A DNA stretch of 64,000 bases from Flavobacterium araucananum (GTDB taxonomy: Bacteria; Bacteroidota; Bacteroidia; Flavobacteriales; Flavobacteriaceae), in contig NZ_MUGS01000017.1 in assembly GCF_002222055.1 (NCBI RefSeq), positions 428 to 64,427 on the forward strand. Reading direction: 5' to 3'. The notes under the pieces were generated by a model, which saw only the letters and a list, made by a program, of their open reading frames with translations, was not told where the DNA came from and made no database searches. The position numbers were made by a program, and so were the translations under genes. Shown here piece after piece: positions 51,672 to 61,602 of this stretch (within the stretch, counting starts at the first letter, position 1; each line of letters opens with the position of its first letter).

Positions 51672-54305
51672 TTATTTCAATCCGGCTAAACTTTGCTCGA
51701 TTGTAGCGATTTTTGCTAATGCATCAGCTTCTTTTTGTCTTTCGTTTGCCAAAACTTTTTCAGGAGCTCCGCCAACAAATTTTTCGTTCGACAATTTTGC
51801 CTGAACTGATTTTAAGAAACCTTGTGTATACACTAATTCAGCTGTTAATTTTGCAATTTCTTCTTCGACATTAATATTTCCGGAAATCGGAATGAAATAT
51901 TCATTTGATTTTACACGAAAAGATAGTGCTCCGTCTACTTTTGCCGAAACATATTCGAAAGCTGAGATATTACCCAACTTCGTTACAATTGTATCAAAAT
52001 AAGTAGAGATATTCTCACTATTGATCGCTTTTAATTCGATAGTATCTTTAAACGGAATATTCTTGTCTTTTCTAATCGTTCTGATTCCTGAAATTACTTC
52101 GATTGTACTTTCAAAATCAGAAATTAAACCTGCGTTAAATGGTTTTAATTCCGGCCATGTAGAAACAATTAAAGCTTCTTCAGGAGTTCTGTCTGCAATT
52201 AAGTGCCAGATTTCCTCCGTTAAGAAAGGCATAAAAGGATGCAACAATTTAAGGTTACTTTCCAGCATTTCGATTGCTTTATCAAACGTTGCTTTGTCAA
52301 TTGGTTGTTGATACGCTGGTTTGATCATTTCTAAAAACCAAGAACAGAAATCATCCCAAACCAATTTGTAAATTGCCATAAGAGAATCTGAAATTCTGTA
52401 TTTTTCAAAATTATCTTCAATATCAACCAATGTTTGTTGCAACTTTGCTTCGTACCATTCGATGGCTACTTTTGATGATTCCGGTTGCGCGATAGTTCCA
52501 GAAACTTCCCAACCTTTAATCAGTTTAAAGGCATTCCATATTTTGTTAGAAAATGCTTTTCCCTGATTGCATAATTCTTCATCAAACATAATATCGTTTC
52601 CGGCAGAAGCACTTAAAAGCAATCCTACACGAACACCATCTGCACCAAATTTTTCGATCAGGTCCAGAGGATCAGGAGAATTCCCTAATGATTTAGACAT
52701 TTTGCGACGTTGTTTGTCACGTACTAAACCTGTTAAATATACATTTGTAAATGGTTTTTTGCCTGTATATTCGTAACCTGCAATAATCATTCTGGCAACC
52801 CAGAAAAATAAAATATCCGGACCTGTAACCAAGTCATTTGTTGGATAATAATATTTGAAATCGGCACTTTCAGGATCCATAATTCCACCAAAAACTGACA
52901 TTGGCCATAACCATGCCGAGAACCAGGTATCTAATGCATCAACATCTTGTCTTAAGTTGTCGGTTGTTAGTTGTTGGTTATTGGTTCTTTCTTTTGCTAA
53001 AGCTAAAGCATCTTCGATGTTTTCAGCAACTACAAAATCTTCTTTTCCGTCTCCGTAATAAAAAGCCGGAATTCTGTGTCCCCACCATAACTGACGAGAA
53101 ATATTCCAATCACGAATATTGTTTAACCAATGTGCATAAGTATTTTCAAAACGTTTAGGGTGCAATTTAATATCACCATCAACCAATACAGATTGAATTG
53201 CCGGTTTTACTAAATCTTCCATTTTCAAAAACCACTGATCTGATAATCTTGGTTCGATTACTGCTTTGGTTCTTTCAGATGTTCCTACTTTATTCAAATG
53301 GATTTCTGTCTTTGCCAAAACTCCTGTTTCTTCCAATTCTTTTGCAATTTCAGTACGAACTACAAAACGATCTTTTCCCTGATAATGTAATCCGAAACTA
53401 TTTAGTGTCGCATCTTCATTAAAAATATCAACGATTTCAAGATTGTGTTTCTCTCCAAGCGTTTTATCGTTCATGTCGTGCGCCGGAGTAACTTTTAGAC
53501 ATCCGGTTCCAAATTCTACATCTACATATTCATCTTCGATAATTGAAATCACTCTGCCACAAATAGGAACAATTGCTTTTTTACCTTTCAAATGTGTAAA
53601 ACGCTCATCGTTTGGATTGATACAAATTGCAGTATCTCCAAAAATAGTTTCGGGACGAGTTGTGGCAATGGTCAAAAATTCCTCAGTTCCCTCAATTTTA
53701 TACTTTAGGAAAAATAATTTCCCTTGTTGTTCTTCATAAATAACTTCTTCGTCAGACAAAGTAGTTTTAGCTTCAGGATCCCAGTTTACCATGCGGTAAC
53801 CTCTATAAATTAATCCTTTGTTATATAAATCTACAAAAGAACGAATTACAGATGCTGACATATCAGGATCCATAGTAAATTTGGTTCTTTCCCAATCGCA
53901 GGAAGCTCCTAACTTTTTAAGCTGATCTAAGATTACTCCACCATATTTATCCGTCCATTCCCAGGCATGTGCTAAAAATTCTTCACGGGTAAGATCATTT
54001 TTATTGATTCCTTCGGCTTTTAGTTTTGCTACAACTTTAGCCTCTGTTGCGATAGATGCGTGATCTGTTCCGGGCACCCAACAAGCATTTAAACCTTTAA
54101 GACGCGCTCTACGAATTAAAACATCCTGAATTGTATTGTTCAACATGTGCCCCATATGCAAGACTCCTGTCACGTTTGGTGGCGGAATTACAATTGTATA
54201 AGGTGTTCTATGATCTGGCTCAGAATGAAAATAATTATTTTTCATCCAGTAATCATACCATTTATTCTCGATCGTTTTAGCGTCAAATTGTGCTGGAATA
54301 CTCAT
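51672..54305 (-). CDS. valS: Valyl-tRNA synthetase
   Basis: Class I aminoacyl-tRNA synthetase charging tRNA-Val in the cytoplasm. The 877 residues are a normal length. The HIGH-type motif is NVTGVLHMGHMLNNT near residue 48, and the KMSKS motif is KQRRKMSKSLGNSPDP near residue 545. The editing (CP1) domain contains TTRPETIFGDTAI, and the C-terminal coiled coil is VEEEIAKLTAELVYTQGFLK. The start is ATG 54305 (MSIPAQFDAKTIENKWYDYW). Confidence 0.97.
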   Translation of the reverse strand: MSIPAQFDAKTIENKWYDYWMKNNYFHSEPDHRTPYTIVIPPPNVTGVLHMGHMLNNTIQDVLIRRARLKGLNACWVPGTDHASIATEAKVVAKLKAEGINKNDLTREEFLAHAWEWTDKYGGVILDQLKKLGASCDWERTKFTMDPDMSASVIRSFVDLYNKGLIYRGYRMVNWDPEAKTTLSDEEVIYEEQQGKLFFLKYKIEGTEEFLTIATTRPETIFGDTAICINPNDERFTHLKGKKAIVPICGRVISIIEDEYVDVEFGTGCLKVTPAHDMNDKTLGEKHNLEIVDIFNEDATLNSFGLHYQGKDRFVVRTEIAKELEETGVLAKTEIHLNKVGTSERTKAVIEPRLSDQWFLKMEDLVKPAIQSVLVDGDIKLHPKRFENTYAHWLNNIRDWNISRQLWWGHRIPAFYYGDGKEDFVVAENIEDALALAKERTNNQQLTTDNLRQDVDALDTWFSAWLWPMSVFGGIMDPESADFKYYYPTNDLVTGPDILFFWVARMIIAGYEYTGKKPFTNVYLTGLVRDKQRRKMSKSLGNSPDPLDLIEKFGADGVRVGLLLSASAGNDIMFDEELCNQGKAFSNKIWNAFKLIKGWEVSGTIAQPESSKVAIEWYEAKLQQTLVDIEDNFEKYRISDSLMAIYKLVWDDFCSWFLEMIKPAYQQPIDKATFDKAIEMLESNLKLLHPFMPFLTEEIWHLIADRTPEEALIVSTWPELKPFNAGLISDFESTIEVISGIRTIRKDKNIPFKDTIELKAINSENISTYFDTIVTKLGNISAFEYVSAKVDGALSFRVKSNEYFIPISGNINVEEEIAKLTAELVYTQGFLKSVQAKLSNEKFVGGAPEKVLANERQKEADALAKIATIEQSLAGLK

Positions 54306-54592
54306 TTATTATAAATATGTTTAATCGTTAAATTTGTTGATTTGTTTAATCGTTGGCCCATTAAGTCTGTCTAGTTGCTCATTTGTTTTTGCACTTTTTT
54401 TTAATCGTAATTTTATTTATCAATTAAACGCCCAAACAGTTAAACAAATAAACCTTTTAAACTTTGGTTCAATTTTTGTAATTATATTGACAACAAAAGT
54501 AAATAATTAAGTAGACTATAAAAAGCGAATTATTAATTTGTGTGTTAATTAAAAGAATGTATATTTACTTACAACTTTAAAACAATTTCAAA

Positions 54593-54973
54593 ATGAAAAA
54601 TGTAGCCTCTTTTATTGCAGTCGTATTGTTTAGCGCAATAAGTTATGCACAAAACGGCCCAAAAATTGAATTTGCAGCCCCGGACAATACAATTGATTAT
54701 GGAAAAATTTCGAAAAGTGATAACGGAGTTCGATCTTTTGAATTTACAAACACAGGAGATGCACCTCTATTAATTACAGGAGCAGAATCTACAGTAAGTA
54801 CTATAGTTGTTACAAAACCTGCAGCAGCAGTTATGCCCGGTAAAAAAGGTAAAATTGATGTAAAATACAATATGGCTGCCGGTCCTATCCGTAAAACAAT
54901 TACAGTCGAAAGCAATGCTGTAAATTATCCTGATGGCAGAGTTGCTTTAAAAATTAAAGGTGAAGTTTTGTAA
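54593..54973 (+). CDS. DUF1573 domain protein, exported
   Basis: A 126-residue exported protein. A signal peptide (MKNVASFIAVVLFSAISYAQ) precedes one immunoglobulin-like DUF1573 domain: IDYGKISKSDNGVRSFEFTN, then TGDAPLLITGAEST, MPGKKGKIDVKYN and RKTITVESNA. The family is abundant in Bacteroidota, of unknown function, and probably periplasmic or cell-surface. The gene stands alone, divergent from valS, and ends at a shared terminator. Confidence 0.93.
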   Translation: MKNVASFIAVVLFSAISYAQNGPKIEFAAPDNTIDYGKISKSDNGVRSFEFTNTGDAPLLITGAESTVSTIVVTKPAAAVMPGKKGKIDVKYNMAAGPIRKTITVESNAVNYPDGRVALKIKGEVL

Positions 54974-54991
54974 AAAAAATCTAAAAATAGC

Positions 54992-55024
54992 AAAAGCCGT
55001 TTCTATAAGAAACGGCTTTTTTTG
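54992..55024. terminator. Bidirectional terminator, DUF1573 / lipoprotein
   Basis: AAAAGCCGTTTC (54992-55003) / GAAACGGCTTTT (55009-55020) with a 5-nt loop, an A-rich left flank and a T-run on the right. It lies between convergent genes. Confidence 0.92.
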
Positions 55025-55032
55025 TACCTCAT

Positions 55033-55515
55033 TTATTTACCCTTACACTCAGCAGTAGTAAATTTATATTTTACACGATCAAAATCTATCGGTTGATCTT
55101 TGACCAAATAAGTCACACCCATCGTGGTTTGCATAGTCCCGTTGCCCAGAATAAGCTGGTTTTCACGTTTTAAAAATGCCAAAGGATTTTTGAATATTTT
55201 ATTTTTATTTGTGCTGTCAACAAAGGTATAATCTGCAAATAAAGTATCTCCGCGGAATTCTCCTTTTATATCACCGGTTCTTTCAGGAGCATTAGCAACT
55301 TTCATTACCATGTTTCCTGTTATTTTTCCGCTTTTCAAAGTATTTAAGGTAATATCAATAGTGTCTTTTTCGTAGACTGCTTTATAGCATTGTACACTTA
55401 CCGGTTTTTCGCTAATAGCTTTTGCAGCTTCAACCGCTTTTGTGTCTTCATTTTTTTTACAGCTTTGAAATCCAAGACAGACCAAAAGTGTACACGATAG
55501 GACTAGATTCTTCAT
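55033..55515 (-). CDS. Lipoprotein of unknown function
   Basis: A 160-residue protein. The lipobox is LLVCLGFQSCKKNED (Cys near residue 19). The mature part is beta-rich: CYKAVYEKDTIDITLNTLKS, GKITGNMVMKV, GDIKGEFRGDTLFADYTF, LAFLKRENQLILGNGTM. The repeated G-x-I-x-G strands suggest a small lipocalin-like barrel. I recognise no named family. It is convergent with the DUF1573 gene and separated from the OmpA operon upstream by a terminator. Confidence 0.82.
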   Translation of the reverse strand: MKNLVLSCTLLVCLGFQSCKKNEDTKAVEAAKAISEKPVSVQCYKAVYEKDTIDITLNTLKSGKITGNMVMKVANAPERTGDIKGEFRGDTLFADYTFVDSTNKNKIFKNPLAFLKRENQLILGNGTMQTTMGVTYLVKDQPIDFDRVKYKFTTAECKGK

Positions 55516-55560
55516 AATTATATTTTTTTTAAGTTCATTGTTACATTATAAAGTTAAATA

Positions 55561-55590
55561 AAAAAGAAGCCCAAAAAAAGGCTTCTAAAA
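55561..55590 (-). terminator. Terminator of the T9SS adhesin operon
   Basis: Read on the minus strand, AGAAGCC and GGCTTCT flank a T-rich loop and are followed by a T-run, about 80 bp beyond the OmpA-family stop codon. Confidence 0.7.
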
Positions 55591-55668
55591 TTAAAATTTA
55601 CATTTTTTATATCAACCTGAAAAGTTTTAAGAACCTGTTAGATTAACTAACTGTGTATAAAACTACCG

Positions 55669-57849
55669 CTATAAATTTGTGATTACAAATTCACTTCTTC
55701 TGTTCAATTCATGTTCTTCTTCTGAGCAAGCTTCGTCTGTTTTACATTTTATAATAGGGACAGATTCTCCATAACCTTTTGCTAGTACTCTTTTTGCCGT
55801 CACGCCAGATTGTATGATAAAATCTCTGGTAGAATTGGCTCTTTTTTGAGACAGGTCTTCATTAAATTTTGCATTTCCTCTTGAATCTGTATGCGAACCA
55901 ATTTCAATAACCATTTCAGGATATTTCTTCATCAATTGTACAACACGACCCAAAACAACCTTCGATTCCTTACGGATATACCACATATTATAATCAAAAT
56001 AAATAGGATCTGTTTTAATAATCAATCTGTCCTTATCTCTTACAATATCTTTCTCGTCGATTAATATTTGTTTTATTTTTTCTTTTTTCTTGATTTCAGT
56101 TGCGGCAATTTCGGCTACTTTCTCTTTTTTCTTAATTTCTGCTGCCACAATTTGATCTGCTTTCGCTTTTTTCTCTGCTTCTTTTAGCGCAATAATCGCC
56201 AATGCCTCTTTTTCTTTGCTGCGTTTTGTTTCAATTTCCTCCTCTTTCTTTTTAGTTTCGGCAATTTGTTGTTCTTCTTGTTTGATAACTTCCAGAGATT
56301 TTAATGCCATCGAAGCATCATTGCTTGCCTCTCGTGTTGTTCCTGAAGACAAGGATCTTGATTCACTTGTATATTTTTCTTTAGATGCCAAAACAGTAAA
56401 TGACTTTTCGCATTCAACTGTAAAACTAAATTTTCCGTCAGCAGTCGTCGTAACGGTATTTAACGTTTTTTGATTGGAATCCTGCAAAATTACAGTTGCA
56501 TTTTCTAATGCCAATTTGGTATCAACATCCGTAATTGTTCCTGCAATAAACTGTTTGCAATCTTCGACAATTAAATCTTTAATTTCTTTAAACCAATAAA
56601 TATCATCGCTGCCTTTTCCGCCTTCTCTGTTGGATGCAAAAAAGCCTTCTTTGCTATCTGAATCTATAGTAAAGGAGAAATCATCTAAATTCGAGTTCAG
56701 GGGCAAACCAACATTTACAGGTTTTGAATATTCATTTTGGTTCATATCCGAAACAAAAACATCCAGCGATCCATATCCCAAATGACCATCTGATGAAAAA
56801 TAAAGTTTATTATCCTGAGAAGCAAAGGGAAATTGTTCTCTTTTCTCTGTATTAATAGTCGGTCCTAAGTTTCGTGGTGTATCAAATGCTCCTTTGTTAA
56901 TATTTACCGAATAAATATCAAAAGAACCTAATGTTCCCGGCATATCCGATGCAAAGTACAATACTTTTTCGTCTGGACTAAGGGCAGGATGCTCTACGGA
57001 ATAATTTGGACTGTTAAACGGAAGTGACACTATATTTGTCCATTTACCGTCGACCAGGTCAGCTTTAAAAATCTGAAGGTTCGAAATTTTCTGATCATTT
57101 GTTTTTTTGCTTCCATTTTTAGAATTATTACGGGTAAAATAAATCGTTTTCCCGTCTTTTGTAAAAACAGGATTCGATTCATGCATTCCGGTTTTTAATT
57201 CTTTGGCAAAATAATGCACAAGAGAATCTGCCGAGTTCATATTACTAATAGGAATTTCGACTAAATTAAGGTACGTTTCATTATCCCATTTAAACTTTTT
57301 ATCAAAAATTCCAGGCTTTAGTTTTACTCCGGCAAAAACCAAATTCTCCTTATATTTTACGGCTCCAAACTCAGAATTTGGGGTATTTATGGCTAAATTT
57401 TTAATTTCAAATCGTTGCCCGATTGCCGAAACATTTTCTAAGGTTTTACTATCAATTTCAAAATTCGCAACATCATCATTATTACCTGATTTTGCATAAT
57501 ATTCTTTTAATGCTGTATTGGCATCGTCATAACTATTGCTTGCTTTTAAGGTTTGAGCATACCTGAAATAATAATTGCGATCTAGATCATTGCTGTAATT
57601 TTGAATCAGAAGTCTGTAATAGCGCTGGGCTTTGATCAATTCATTGGTATAAAAATAAGAGTCTGCCAGATTTTTTATCACTTCCTGCGAAGGTTTCTTT
57701 TCTGCTAACTTTTCATATAAGATAATTGCCTCACTGTAATATGTTTTATCAAAAAATCGCTTGGCTCTAGCCAATTCGAGATCCTGAGCATTTATAAACT
57801 GTATTGAAAATACGAATATAATAACGAGTAGTTTTTTCATATTTTTCAT
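55669..57849 (-). CDS. OmpA-family protein with TPR, PD40 and carboxypeptidase-like domains (PorE-like)
   Basis: About 726 residues. I start at ATG 57849 (MKNMKKLLVIIFVFSIQFIN), 1 bp after the porP-like stop; an upstream in-frame ATG at 57882 would overlap that gene. ATG 57840 is also possible. A signal peptide is followed by TPR-like helices (residues 20-110), PD40/WD40-like blades (SVEHPALSPDEKVLYFASDM, REQFPFASQDNKLYFSSDG), a carboxypeptidase-regulatory-like domain (FIAGTITDVDTKLALENATV), a Lys/Glu coiled coil and an OmpA domain (VIEIGSHTDSRGNAKFNEDL, LNRRSEFVITNL). This architecture equals T9SS-linked outer-membrane-to-peptidoglycan anchors. It is the last gene of the adhesin operon. Confidence 0.93.
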   Translation of the reverse strand: MKNMKKLLVIIFVFSIQFINAQDLELARAKRFFDKTYYSEAIILYEKLAEKKPSQEVIKNLADSYFYTNELIKAQRYYRLLIQNYSNDLDRNYYFRYAQTLKASNSYDDANTALKEYYAKSGNNDDVANFEIDSKTLENVSAIGQRFEIKNLAINTPNSEFGAVKYKENLVFAGVKLKPGIFDKKFKWDNETYLNLVEIPISNMNSADSLVHYFAKELKTGMHESNPVFTKDGKTIYFTRNNSKNGSKKTNDQKISNLQIFKADLVDGKWTNIVSLPFNSPNYSVEHPALSPDEKVLYFASDMPGTLGSFDIYSVNINKGAFDTPRNLGPTINTEKREQFPFASQDNKLYFSSDGHLGYGSLDVFVSDMNQNEYSKPVNVGLPLNSNLDDFSFTIDSDSKEGFFASNREGGKGSDDIYWFKEIKDLIVEDCKQFIAGTITDVDTKLALENATVILQDSNQKTLNTVTTTADGKFSFTVECEKSFTVLASKEKYTSESRSLSSGTTREASNDASMALKSLEVIKQEEQQIAETKKKEEEIETKRSKEKEALAIIALKEAEKKAKADQIVAAEIKKKEKVAEIAATEIKKKEKIKQILIDEKDIVRDKDRLIIKTDPIYFDYNMWYIRKESKVVLGRVVQLMKKYPEMVIEIGSHTDSRGNAKFNEDLSQKRANSTRDFIIQSGVTAKRVLAKGYGESVPIIKCKTDEACSEEEHELNRRSEFVITNL

Positions 57850-57850
57850 T

Positions 57851-58780
57851 TTAGAAGAATCTTGGTGATTTATCGTATCCATTGCCTAGTAAATCTAAAT
57901 TAAAGAGAAGCATAATTTCGTGTGTTCCAGAATTAAACTGCCCCATATTCGAAAGAGTATGATCATAAGCATACCCTACTCTAAGCGAAGGTGTAACATT
58001 TATATTCATCAAGGCACTTACGGCATCATTGACTCTGTAAGCAGCACCCAGCTCAAACTTATTGTTGTACAACACATTTGCGGTAAGGTCTACAGAAATT
58101 GGTGCTCCTGCTACAAATTTTGACATGAATGCCGGTTTTAATTTGACCCTGTCATTGATCTGAAAAACATATCCGGCAGTCAAAAAAGTATGTATATTCT
58201 CTGATCCGTACGCATTGATTCCGGACTTTTCTTCGATGTGTTTAGAGCTCAACAAATTTGGCGCTGACAATCCTACATAAAAATTATCCCTAAAATAGTA
58301 GGCGCCTACTCCAATGTTTGGTTTGGTTACGTTTATATTTTCGGCAAAAGCCAGATCAGTTTGCGGATCGCTAAATTTAAATCCATTAAAATTGGTTTGC
58401 AGCGTAGTAAAACCTGCTTTTAGTCCTAACGAAAGTTTATTTTTTCCTCCCAGATTTAAGACATACGAAAAATCAGCATAAAAATTATTTTCTTTTTTTG
58501 CGCCATCACCTATATCATCAGATACTAATGATAAACCCACTTCGACTTTATCAGTCACGGCAGTATGCCCAAAAAAGGTAAATGTTTTTGGTGCTCCAAC
58601 GGCTCCAACCCATTGTGTTCTGTAGAGTCCTCCAAGATTCAACATTGCAGGAACTCCTGTTGCGTATGCAGGATTTACAACACTCATATTGTACATATAA
58701 TGTGTGTATTCCGGATCTTGTTGCGCTGACAACGATGTTATATAAAAGAGAAAGGATATAAAAAGTATTATTTTTTTCAT
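57851..58780 (-). CDS. PorP/SprF-family type IX secretion membrane protein
   Basis: A 309-residue outer-membrane barrel. A signal peptide (MKKIILFISFLFYITSLSAQ) is followed by the family opening QDPEYTHYMYNMSVVNPAYA. Later come LGGLYRTQWVGAVGAPKTFT and the final DLLGNGYDKSPRFF. PorP/SprF proteins pair with type IX-secreted type B adhesins and are needed for their export and anchoring. Here the adhesin gene is 32 bp upstream and the OmpA anchor 1 bp downstream, the usual triplet. Confidence 0.94.
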   Translation of the reverse strand: MKKIILFISFLFYITSLSAQQDPEYTHYMYNMSVVNPAYATGVPAMLNLGGLYRTQWVGAVGAPKTFTFFGHTAVTDKVEVGLSLVSDDIGDGAKKENNFYADFSYVLNLGGKNKLSLGLKAGFTTLQTNFNGFKFSDPQTDLAFAENINVTKPNIGVGAYYFRDNFYVGLSAPNLLSSKHIEEKSGINAYGSENIHTFLTAGYVFQINDRVKLKPAFMSKFVAGAPISVDLTANVLYNNKFELGAAYRVNDAVSALMNINVTPSLRVGYAYDHTLSNMGQFNSGTHEIMLLFNLDLLGNGYDKSPRFF

Positions 58781-58812
58781 TTGAAAATTATATTAAATAA
58801 GATAAAAAGGAA

Positions 58813-61443
58813 TTATCTATTTAGGTAAAGTCGCCCTTGCTGCGGACGTCTGCTGTCTTTATTAAAATTGATAATATAAAAATAGACCCCGTTTGGCGCA
58901 ATTCCATCTCCAAAACCGGCAGCTTCAGAATTTCTTCCGTCCCAATTGGGTTTACTTATATTTCCTTTAAACATTACGTTTCCGTATCTATTGAAAATTT
59001 CAAGGGTATAATCCGGGTATAAATATTCAATATCAGGAATTCTGAAAGTATCGTTTATATTGTCTCCGTTTGGCGAAAATCCATCAGGAATAAAAAATGC
59101 ATATTGCGAAACATCACAATCGATTAATGAAACCGTAACTTCGAGATTGGTATCAGAAATACAATCTGTTACTGCCGAAAGATCGAAGCCGTAATACCTC
59201 GCTTTATGAACGAGCAAGGTTGTTGAAGCCAATAAATTTCCGTTGATTTCTGCGTCGTACCACGCAACTGTCGAAGGTACATTGGTCGCTTTTGATAAAT
59301 CTGAAATAGTAGGATTTTCTAAACCGCAAAAATCTGTTCCGCCCGTATTTAAGATTGGAGCCGGAGTATCGTTTACTAAGACCGCAATCATAGTGGGTGC
59401 TGAACTACAACGTTCTGCTGAGGTTTCTCTCAAGTAAAGATATTCTGTTTTTAGAAGATAAGAATCTGCCAAAGCCGCTGTTGCCGTAGTAGAACTGTAC
59501 CATTTATATTGAGAGCCGCGGGGTACTAAATTTGCAATTGTTGCCCTGTCTACTTTACAAAATATCTGATTGCCAGCAGTTGGTGCAACCGGAATATTAT
59601 TTATTAAAAAATTATCAGACACGCTGGTTAAACTAACATCGCAAGTAGTGGTATTATTCTTTAAACTTATGGCAGAAATTGTTGTCGATCCGGTATTTAG
59701 AACCAAAGCTGGCGGAATTATAAAACTGGCGTTTCCGTTATCCACCGTTAATACAACGGTTTGCAATGTCGAAGAATTATTTCCCGAAAGTGTATACGAA
59801 AAGGTTGCCGTAGTTAGATTTCCTAATCCGGAAACCGCAACCGCAACCGGATCATTCAAGCAAACATCCTGCACCAATACCTTTACTGTCGCTGCATTGG
59901 GCAAAGGATTAATGATTAGATTTCCCTGAACATTTGCCAAATTAGAACAATTTCCTCCCGCAGTATTGGTAATTTTAATAATGGTTATAGTCGATACCCC
60001 ACTTTTTATATTGATGTTTCCGGGAATTACAAAACCTGAAGTTCCTCCTGTAACCTGAATATTCGCTGTTTGACCTGTTGCAAAATTATCTCCTGTTATA
60101 TTGTAAACGATATTGTAGTTGCCATTTGATAATTGGGCTGCATTTGAAATTTGAATAAATGCATTCTTGTTCTGACATATTGGAGTTGCAGTTAAAACGG
60201 CTCCGTCAAAATTGGGTAATGGATTAATTTTTAAATCATCAGATAAATTGGCCACTATATTTACACAAGCGCCTTTGCTTGCTGTTGCAACAATGCTGGT
60301 AACATTTACAATAAAGGTTCCTACCTGCTTAAAATAAGATGATTTTAGAGGAAAGCTAATTACTCCGTTTACAAAGTTTGCTGTTACGGTTTCTGATCCT
60401 CCGTTTGGTCCGGAGACATTAAAAGTTACTTTATATTGTCCGTTTGCAATCGCTTCCGGTCCTTGTGTAATTCTTGCCACGTAGGTGGCGGTAGCAATTT
60501 TATCCTCGCAAATATCTGAATCAATTGCTAATTTTGCTCCTGTAAAATCAAGCCTTTTTTCGATTGTAATCGTTACAGAGGTAGTTTTATCCGGGCAAAT
60601 TCTATTATCAGGAAAAGATCGTACGGTATAATTATAAGCGTATTCTCCGGGACCAAAATTATCAAATATCTCCTGTAGATTTATGTTATGATCTGTCAAT
60701 GAGGTTAATCCAACACCAGTCCATTCTCCTCCCATATCTTCGCCGGCAAGTAATGTATGAAGATCTAAATTGGTATAGGGGGCTAAATCCGTACTTCCGC
60801 ACAACAACAAATCATTACCAGTTCCGGGTTCCGGTGCCTTAAAAATAGTTACTGTTACTTTTACTGACGGATCTGTTACAGAACAGGGAGCCACTGCAGG
60901 AACGGTATACGTAAATTCAAATGATCCATCGAGCCCAGTAATTGGAATTATTGCATCTACAGGCTGTCCCGCACTATTGGTCCAGCTACCATTGGAGTGT
61001 GGTCCCATTCCGGTACTATTAAAGGCGGTAAAAAGATTAAAAGTTTCTTTTGAACTACATTCTGTTGCAAATGGTGAAGGAGATCCGGGATATGAACCTA
61101 TTGTGATTGTTATAGTAGATTTATTGTCTGTACATCCGGCAACACCGGCAACGGTATAAGTATAATGATAAACACCTCCGCTGCGGATCAGTTGTGCGTT
61201 TAACATACCTGTAGCAGGATTTAAACCTCTTGAATTATTATCGTCAGACCATGTACCGCCAGCAGTTGGCGTACCACCTAATAAAGCAAATAATGAAATG
61301 GTTTTGTTTACCGGATTCTCAATATTACAAATTACTTTGCTGCCATCATTCCCTGCACATTGTGCGTAAATTTGTAGAGGTAAAACTGATAAAAGTATAA
61401 AAAACAATAAAAATTGTAATACATTAGGGTATTTTTTGACCAT
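58813..61443 (-). CDS. Type IX-secreted adhesin with gliding-motility-type C-terminal domain
   Basis: An 876-residue surface protein. The signal peptide is near residues 8-28 (FLLFFILLSVLPLQIYAQ). Repeated Ig-like/PKD-like modules follow with GGTWSDDNNSRGLNPATGML, SYTVAGVAGC-type strands and many Thr/Asn. The C-terminal sorting domain is FFIPDGFSPNGDNINDTFRI, then YTLEIFNRYGNVMFKG, NWDGR and PNGVYFYIINF. This is the type B (CHU_C-like) T9SS signal. The protein probably ends on the cell surface as an adhesin with PorP/SprF help. An upstream hairpin or promoter could not be identified. Confidence 0.94.
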   Translation of the reverse strand: MVKKYPNVLQFLLFFILLSVLPLQIYAQCAGNDGSKVICNIENPVNKTISLFALLGGTPTAGGTWSDDNNSRGLNPATGMLNAQLIRSGGVYHYTYTVAGVAGCTDNKSTITITIGSYPGSPSPFATECSSKETFNLFTAFNSTGMGPHSNGSWTNSAGQPVDAIIPITGLDGSFEFTYTVPAVAPCSVTDPSVKVTVTIFKAPEPGTGNDLLLCGSTDLAPYTNLDLHTLLAGEDMGGEWTGVGLTSLTDHNINLQEIFDNFGPGEYAYNYTVRSFPDNRICPDKTTSVTITIEKRLDFTGAKLAIDSDICEDKIATATYVARITQGPEAIANGQYKVTFNVSGPNGGSETVTANFVNGVISFPLKSSYFKQVGTFIVNVTSIVATASKGACVNIVANLSDDLKINPLPNFDGAVLTATPICQNKNAFIQISNAAQLSNGNYNIVYNITGDNFATGQTANIQVTGGTSGFVIPGNINIKSGVSTITIIKITNTAGGNCSNLANVQGNLIINPLPNAATVKVLVQDVCLNDPVAVAVSGLGNLTTATFSYTLSGNNSSTLQTVVLTVDNGNASFIIPPALVLNTGSTTISAISLKNNTTTCDVSLTSVSDNFLINNIPVAPTAGNQIFCKVDRATIANLVPRGSQYKWYSSTTATAALADSYLLKTEYLYLRETSAERCSSAPTMIAVLVNDTPAPILNTGGTDFCGLENPTISDLSKATNVPSTVAWYDAEINGNLLASTTLLVHKARYYGFDLSAVTDCISDTNLEVTVSLIDCDVSQYAFFIPDGFSPNGDNINDTFRIPDIEYLYPDYTLEIFNRYGNVMFKGNISKPNWDGRNSEAAGFGDGIAPNGVYFYIINFNKDSRRPQQGRLYLNR

Positions 61444-61602
61444 AAACTCTTATTTTTTTATAAACATAATAAAATAATAACGTTACTTAGACAAAAAACC
61501 CGATTTAACAGTTAAATTTTCACAAAATTCAATCAAACCTATAAATAAGCAGTAATTATAACCAATTTTTTCAAAAATTTTAAATAATTACAAATGAAGA
61601 AC

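Noticed and set aside
57847..57882. Frameshift or gene overlap between PorP/SprF and OmpA genes
   Set aside because: Using ATG 57849, which begins a proper signal peptide, removes the overlap; the longer form only arises from an upstream in-frame ATG.
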